64,000 bases of DNA from DASXUX01 sp036504595 (lineage in GTDB: Bacteria > Planctomycetota > SZUA-567 > H5-PLA8): NCBI GenBank assembly GCA_036504595.1, contig DASXUX010000014.1:213861-277860 (forward strand), in the 5' to 3' direction. The translations under genes and the position numbers were made by a program. Below are positions 59,755-64,000 of this stretch, piece after piece (the first letter of the stretch is position 1; each line of letters begins with the position of its first letter). Under the pieces are notes generated by a model. The model ran no database searches and was not told the origin of the DNA. It saw only the letters and a list, made by a program, of their open reading frames with translations.

Positions 59755-61089
59755 ATGCCGCGTCCAAAATGCTTCTCTCGCCGCCATTTCCTGCTCTCTG
59801 CCGGAGCGACTCTCGCGGCGCCGTACATCATTCCGTCTTCGGCTTTGGGCGATGACAAGCGCCCCGCGCCGAGCGATCGCATCACAATGGGCTGCATCGG
59901 CGTGGGCGGGCGTGGCACGGTAGACCTGAACACATTCCTCGGCCGAAACGACGTGCAGATTCTGGCGGTGTGCGATCCGGACAAGGGCAGCACGCGCTAC
60001 GAAGACGCGTGGCACCGCGGAATGGCGCCGGCCGCCGAATCGATCGAAAAACGCTACGCCGGCGCAAAAGCCAGCGGCGCGTACAAAGGCTGCAGCCAAT
60101 ACACCGACTTCCGCGAGCTCCTCGCCCGCGACGATATTGACGCCGTGTGCATCGCCACGCCGGACCACTGGCATGCGCCAATCGCCGTCGCCGCCGCGAA
60201 GGCCGGCAAAGATATCTACTGCGAAAAACCGCTGTCGCTCACCGTCGCCGCGGGCCGAGCCATGGCGGATGCGGTCGCGCGATACGGACGGGTCTTCCAG
60301 TGCGGAAGCCAGCGGCGTTCGAGCGCCAAGTGCCGTTCGTCCTGCGAACTGGTCCGCAACGGCCGCATTGGCACGCTGAAGACCGTCAAGGTCGGCCTGA
60401 TGGGCGGCCACTGGATTCGCAGCAACGCCGCCAAGGTCAACGACGTGGAACCAGTGCCGGAAGGCTTCGACTACGAAATGTGGCTGGGCCCGGCAGCCTG
60501 GGCGCCATACACGTTCAATCGCTGTCACTGGAACTGGCGCTGGAATCGGGAGTACTCCGGCGGCATGGTTACCGATTGGGGCGCGCACTACATTGATATG
60601 GCTCATTGGGGCATGGGCACCGAAGAGACCGGTCCGATCGAAATCGAAGGGACCGGCACGTTCCCGCCGGTCACTGATCTGTGGAACACGCCGACCGCGT
60701 TCAAATTCGAATGCCTTTACGCCAACGGCGTGAAGATGACCGTCAGCAGCGGCGGCGGCGGTGTGCGCTTCGAAGGCACCGACGGCTGGGTCGATCTGGA
60801 AGGCGGCACCAGCCCGAACCTGGCCAATGCAACCATCGGCCCCAGTGATATCCATCTCTATCAAAGCAGCGATCAGCACGGCAATTTCATCGAATGCGTG
60901 AAGACGCGCCGCCGCACCGCCGCGCCCGCCGAAGTCGCGCACCGCTCGATCACCCCCGCGCACCTCGGCAACATCGCGATGCTCTTGGGCCGCAAGCTGA
61001 AATGGGATCCGGTCGCGGAACGATTCATTGACGACACAACCGCCGATAGGTTCCTTTCGCGAGCGATGCGCGCCCCGTGGCATCTTTAA
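59755..61089 (+). CDS. Gfo/Idh/MocA-family oxidoreductase, Tat-exported
   Basis: A 444-residue NAD(P)-dependent sugar-type dehydrogenase. A twin-arginine signal (CFSRRHFLLSAGATLAAPY) precedes the Rossmann domain: ITMGCIGVGGRGTVDLNTFL, ILAVCDPDK, DAVCIATPDHWHAPIAVAAA and GKDIYCEKPLSLTVAAGRAM (the catalytic-type EKP). The C-terminal part has WNREYSGGMVTDWGAHYIDM, with the His expected in substrate binding. It would oxidise a sugar or polyol outside the cytoplasm. GGGAGGG precedes the ATG. Confidence 0.93.
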   Translation: MPRPKCFSRRHFLLSAGATLAAPYIIPSSALGDDKRPAPSDRITMGCIGVGGRGTVDLNTFLGRNDVQILAVCDPDKGSTRYEDAWHRGMAPAAESIEKRYAGAKASGAYKGCSQYTDFRELLARDDIDAVCIATPDHWHAPIAVAAAKAGKDIYCEKPLSLTVAAGRAMADAVARYGRVFQCGSQRRSSAKCRSSCELVRNGRIGTLKTVKVGLMGGHWIRSNAAKVNDVEPVPEGFDYEMWLGPAAWAPYTFNRCHWNWRWNREYSGGMVTDWGAHYIDMAHWGMGTEETGPIEIEGTGTFPPVTDLWNTPTAFKFECLYANGVKMTVSSGGGGVRFEGTDGWVDLEGGTSPNLANATIGPSDIHLYQSSDQHGNFIECVKTRRRTAAPAEVAHRSITPAHLGNIAMLLGRKLKWDPVAERFIDDTTADRFLSRAMRAPWHL

Positions 61090-61318
61090 TGGCGCGTGAC
61101 ACGTGGCGAGTGACCGGTGAAATGGCTGTTCGGTGCAATCCATCCCACCCGTCACCCGCCACTCGTCACCTTCGTTCATGCTGAATTTGTACACAAACTC
61201 AGCACACCCGTTCATGCAGGTCAGCAGCGCGAGCGCCGCTGGCGAGTGTATAAGCAAGTAGTAAGCTCTCGCTCGTGTGCGATGCCGTTGATTTTTAATT
61301 TTTAATTTTGAATTTTTC
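61085..61318. repeat. GTGACGG inverted arms and a TTTTTAA heptamer array
   Basis: GTGACACGTGGCGAGTGACC (61085-61110) faces CACCCGTCACCCGCCACTCG (61141-61170). Bases 61291-61318 are TTTTTAA/TTTTGAA heptamers. They fill the gap between two oxidoreductase genes. Confidence 0.8.
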
Positions 61319-61335
61319 ATTCGGAGGCTCCGTCC

Positions 61336-62643
61336 ATGCGAAAGCGCACCGTGACTCGCCGGGGATTCCTCGCCGGAGCCGCAACAGCCATCGCTGCACC
61401 ATACTTCGTGCCAGCCTCCGCTCTGGGCGCCGATGGTCGCCCGGCGCCAAGCGAGCGTATCACGATGGCGTGCATCGGCCTCGGCGGCGAAGGCATGGGC
61501 AAAAACCTGCGCGCCTTTCTGGGCCAGCCGGATGCGCAGGTGCTGGCGGTCTGCGACGTGGACCCCATCCGGCGCAATCAGGGCAAGATCCTGGCCGAGA
61601 AACAGTACGCAACGGACATGAGCAGCGGCAAGTACAAAGGCTGCGACGCGTACACTGATTTCCGCGAGATCATCGAGCGTAAGGACATCGACGGCGTGAT
61701 GATCAGCACGCCCGATCAGTGGCACGCCTTGATGTCCATTCTGTTCATCAAAGCCGGCAAGGACGTCATCTGCGAGAAACCCACCGTGACCGTGCAGGAA
61801 GGCCGCGCCGTCGCGCAGGCCGTCAAACGCTACGGCGCCGTCTTCCAGACCTCCACCGAAGACCGCTCGCTGGGCGTCTATCACCGCATGGCTGAACTGG
61901 TCCGCAACGGCCGCATCGGAAAATTGCAGCGCATCCACGTCGGACTGCCCAGCGGCCCGGGCGAACCCGGCGATCCCACGCCGCAGCCGATTCCGGAAGG
62001 CTTCGACTACGATCTGTGGCTCGGGCCGGCGCCGTGGGCGCCTTACACGTCCAAGCGCACCCACTGGAACTTCCGCTGGATCCGCGACTATTCCGCCGGC
62101 ATGCTCGCCGACTGGGGCATGCACCTGCTCGACACCGCTCAGTGGTGCAACGATACCGAACGCAGCGGCCCGGTGGAGATCGAAGGCGCCGGCAAACGCC
62201 ATGAGGGCGGGCTGTACAACACCTACTACGATTTCAAGCTGAAGTACAACTACGCCAACGGCGTGGAAATGAATGTGCAAAGCGGCGGCGTGTTCATTCG
62301 CTGTGAAGGCCCGGATGGTTGGGTCGCCAGCAACGGATGGATCGGCCCGCTGACGGCCAGCTCGCCTGAGATCCTGAAGAGCGTAATCGGCCCGAACGAA
62401 CTGCATCTTTACACCTGCGTGCACGGAGAACATCGCAACTTCCTGGACTGCGTCAAATCGCGCCGCGAACCGTATTTCCCGGCGGAGATCGGCCATCGCT
62501 GTGCGAGTCTCTGCCACATCGGCAACGTCGCCATGTGGACCGGCCGCAAACAGAAATGGGATCCGGTTCAGGAGCGCTTCGCTGACGACGAATTCGCCAA
62601 CCAGTTCCTTTCGCGGCCGATGCGGGCGCCGTGGCATTTGTAA
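61336..62643 (+). CDS. Gfo/Idh/MocA-family oxidoreductase, Tat-exported
   Basis: A 435-residue paralogue of the preceding oxidoreductase. It has a Tat signal (TVTRRGFLAGAATAIAAPYF), a Rossmann domain (ITMACIGLGGEGMGKNLRAF, VLAVCDVDPIRRNQGKIL), DGVMISTPDQWHALMSILFI, GKDVICEKPTVTVQEGRAVA and WIRDYSAGMLADWGMHLLDT. Both share the C-terminal ending FLSRxMRAPWHL. The gene is probably co-transcribed with its neighbour despite the repeat between them. GGAGG lies 8-9 nt before ATG 61336. Confidence 0.93.
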   Translation: MRKRTVTRRGFLAGAATAIAAPYFVPASALGADGRPAPSERITMACIGLGGEGMGKNLRAFLGQPDAQVLAVCDVDPIRRNQGKILAEKQYATDMSSGKYKGCDAYTDFREIIERKDIDGVMISTPDQWHALMSILFIKAGKDVICEKPTVTVQEGRAVAQAVKRYGAVFQTSTEDRSLGVYHRMAELVRNGRIGKLQRIHVGLPSGPGEPGDPTPQPIPEGFDYDLWLGPAPWAPYTSKRTHWNFRWIRDYSAGMLADWGMHLLDTAQWCNDTERSGPVEIEGAGKRHEGGLYNTYYDFKLKYNYANGVEMNVQSGGVFIRCEGPDGWVASNGWIGPLTASSPEILKSVIGPNELHLYTCVHGEHRNFLDCVKSRREPYFPAEIGHRCASLCHIGNVAMWTGRKQKWDPVQERFADDEFANQFLSRPMRAPWHL

Positions 62644-62652
62644 CGGAGATGC

Positions 62653-62993
62653 GTGGGCGCCATCGGTGTAGTTCGCCCCGCGCCTTTTCCGTTTGCTGGC
62701 CGACCTGGCCCGATGCCGGACTGCGTTCACCAAAGTGATCACGCCTGCTTCCCCACTCCCGCCCCTGCGCATCAGAACCGCGACCGTCAGGGAGCGGCCG
62801 ACAACACGCCGCAGGCGCACCCGCGCGTTCCCCAAGCAGCCGAGCGCAGCCCGCTGCCCTCCTCGCGTCCAATCCTGCACCTGTGTGCACAGCTCCCCGT
62901 GCGCTCCAAACCCGCCTTGCGCCCCTCCAAGGGTGCCATCGGCCTAGATCGGCCAGCGCTTTTTCCGTTTGCTGGCCGAGCTAGACCGATGCC
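62653..62993. repeat. Two GCCATCGG palindromes and a GAACCGCGACC repeat
   Basis: At 62935-62993 CATCGGCCTAGATCGGCCAG pairs with CTGGCCGAGCTAGACCGATG around a CGCTTTTTCCGTTTG-type loop. A diverged copy is at 62653-62716. Between them lies ATCAGAACCGCGACCGTCAG (62769 on). The interval 62644-63138 otherwise shows no gene. Confidence 0.78.
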
Positions 62994-63138
62994 GCCCCGC
63001 CTTGCACACCAAATTCCGTTCGCGTCCGCGCAAACTCTCGCGTTTCGCGCCCCGTTTTTTGTCGTCACCCAACACCCCACCCCCGCCAGTCTCACCAACC
63101 CCAGCCCGAAACGCTAATCTGGCCCTGCGTCGTTCGCG

Positions 63139-63993
63139 CTACGTCACCGAAACTCCGGCCTCGCGCGTCGCTTCGCACTGCCCGTCACTCGCGTCCTTCC
63201 TCACCGCCACCGCCGTCCCCGTCGCAACGCTTCCCACTTCGCGCTCCGCCTCTTTCAAAATCTCTTCGATCAGTTCCATCTCCACTTCATGCGGCGTCTT
63301 CCCAAAACAAAGCAAGCACGCCCTGAAAAATCTCTGGTAAGAGGAGAACCCCAGCCCCATCGCCCAAGTCGTCCGATGCCACCGCCCATCCCTCCGCGAC
63401 TTCTTCAACGCCAAGAAGAACTCATCAGCGCCCGCTCCGTCGTGCCGTTTCTCCCCGTCTCCCCGTCCCCCCGTCTCCCCGTCTTTCAGTTCCTCTGCGG
63501 TGAGCTTTATGAACTTCCTCAACTCCTCCTTGATCTTCCCTCTCACCCCCTCAGCCTTCAGACGATCCACCATCTCCACCGCCGACATCCCCGTGAGTTC
63601 CTTGCAGTACGCCGTCAACCTCCGCTGCGAAATCCCGAGATGAAAACACACTGTCCGCAACGGATCCGACAAATACGTCCGCACTTCTGTCGCATCAATC
63701 TCGCTCGCGTGCTCGCCCGAATACTTGATCTCGTACCGCAGCAGCGCCTCCGCTTTCTTCACGAGCAGCAGCATTGCACCGAGCCGCTCGCGCGGACTCA
63801 TCTTCGGCTCGTGGTCCGGATACAGCCCCGAAAGCTGCTGCCACAGCGGGACGCGCTCGACCGCCTGAGCGCGCTCGCGCCGCTCGTCGCGAGCGTCCTG
63901 CAGCGTATTCGCGTGCGCCTCTCCAAACTTCTTGCACTCCTTCGCATATCTCTCGCCCTCGTGGATCGAATTCACGTCGCCGAGTTCCTTCAC
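63139..63993 (-). CDS. AraC-like helix-turn-helix regulator, 5' end uncertain
   Basis: A protein of up to 284 residues, perhaps extending beyond the window: no stop separates GTG 63993 from the edge. The first half is charged helix. From about residue 110 come two helix-turn-helix units of the AraC type: VCFHLGISQRRLTAYCKELTG and, after a 50-residue gap, WAMGLGFSSYQRFFRACLLC with FGKTPHE. Between them sits DGETGGRGDGEKR (residues 170-182), encoded by a GGGGAGAC repeat array. The regulated genes are unknown. Confidence 0.68.
   Translation of the reverse strand: MKELGDVNSIHEGERYAKECKKFGEAHANTLQDARDERRERAQAVERVPLWQQLSGLYPDHEPKMSPRERLGAMLLLVKKAEALLRYEIKYSGEHASEIDATEVRTYLSDPLRTVCFHLGISQRRLTAYCKELTGMSAVEMVDRLKAEGVRGKIKEELRKFIKLTAEELKDGETGGRGDGEKRHDGAGADEFFLALKKSRRDGRWHRTTWAMGLGFSSYQRFFRACLLCFGKTPHEVEMELIEEILKEAEREVGSVATGTAVAVRKDASDGQCEATREAGVSVT
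63451..63486. repeat. GTCTCCCC array, in frame inside the AraC-like gene
   Basis: The complement of the GGGGAGAC family (CCCCGTCTCCCCGTCCCCCC and onward) lies inside the coding region between the two DNA-binding subdomains. Confidence 0.88.
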
Positions 63994-64000
63994 CGCCAGC

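Noticed and set aside
56473..62880. A 2135-codon open frame on the minus strand.
   Set aside because: It lies antisense to two membrane-protein genes and two oxidoreductase genes with clear domain motifs. Its translation is Arg/His/Gln-rich without any family motif, as expected from GC-biased third positions.

Overview
The window reads as a GC-rich chromosome segment from a Planctomycetota-like bacterium or a close PVC or Hydrogenedentota-type relative (inference). The pointers are several Tat-exported Gfo/Idh/MocA oxidoreductases with an APYxxPxxxLG signal region, a DUF1080 lipoprotein, FG-GAP and CBM9-type secreted proteins, L-rhamnose mutarotase, EF-hand secreted proteins, and dispersed repeats of a kind I associate with planctomycete genomes. 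No rRNA, tRNA, CRISPR array or phage module was seen.

Layout. 1-3 kb: start of an oxidoreductase, a methyltransferase, rhaM and a FliA/WhiG-like sigma factor. 3.4-7.8 kb: bacterioferritin, a 1.6-kb IS110-family element, a DUF362 ferredoxin-like protein and an unknown gene. 8-18 kb: pseudopilin, serine hydrolase, beta-propeller hydrolase, pabB, an overlapping pair of small unknown genes, an FG-GAP gene cut by an in-frame UGA, and several secreted or outer-membrane proteins. 18-24 kb: exopolysaccharide or surface-glycan genes (WecG/TagA transferase, O-antigen-ligase-like protein, GT4) interspersed with small secreted proteins. 24-39 kb: STN-domain protein, EF-hand protein, flavin-binding protein, UVR protein, metH, an MFS transporter, cofactor-independent phosphoglycerate mutase, HEAT protein, hisE and a prenyltransferase-fold protein. 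39-46 kb: a four-gene tetR-OMF-MFP-RND efflux operon on the minus strand. 46-56 kb: EF-hand protein, GH2 protein, nucleotidyltransferase, Kdo/WaaP-like kinase, three tandem Hsp20 genes and a GT39-like transferase. 56-64 kb: DUF1080 protein, two paralogous polytopic membrane proteins, two oxidoreductases and an AraC-like regulator.

Two things stand out. (1) The IS110 element at about 4077-5690 sits inside a dispersed CTCTGTG-type palindrome. Its 245-bp non-coding left end contains two 9-10-nt segments that match the two halves of its own target site, one to each strand and meeting at the junction, plus a 9-nt segment matching its own right terminus. The bridge RNA guides can therefore be read directly from the DNA. 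(2) The window is saturated with dispersed hairpin elements (REP/REPIN-like, several with GTAG...CTAC feet) and with at least ten families of heptanucleotide tandem repeats, often as inverted arms between convergent genes. Many lie in frame inside conserved genes: metH (4 sites), pabB (3), GH2 (2), and the RND pump, adaptor, OMF, tagA and AraC-like genes (1 each). They fall mostly in domain linkers or at termini, like Rickettsia palindromic elements but from several unrelated families at once. No RAYT or other Y1 transposase is in the window, so any mobilising enzyme would be elsewhere.

Starts were moved inward from the longest frame wherever a Shine-Dalgarno sequence or family length argued for it, and each case is stated. 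Most genes have AGGAG-type ribosome binding sites 5-9 nt upstream.
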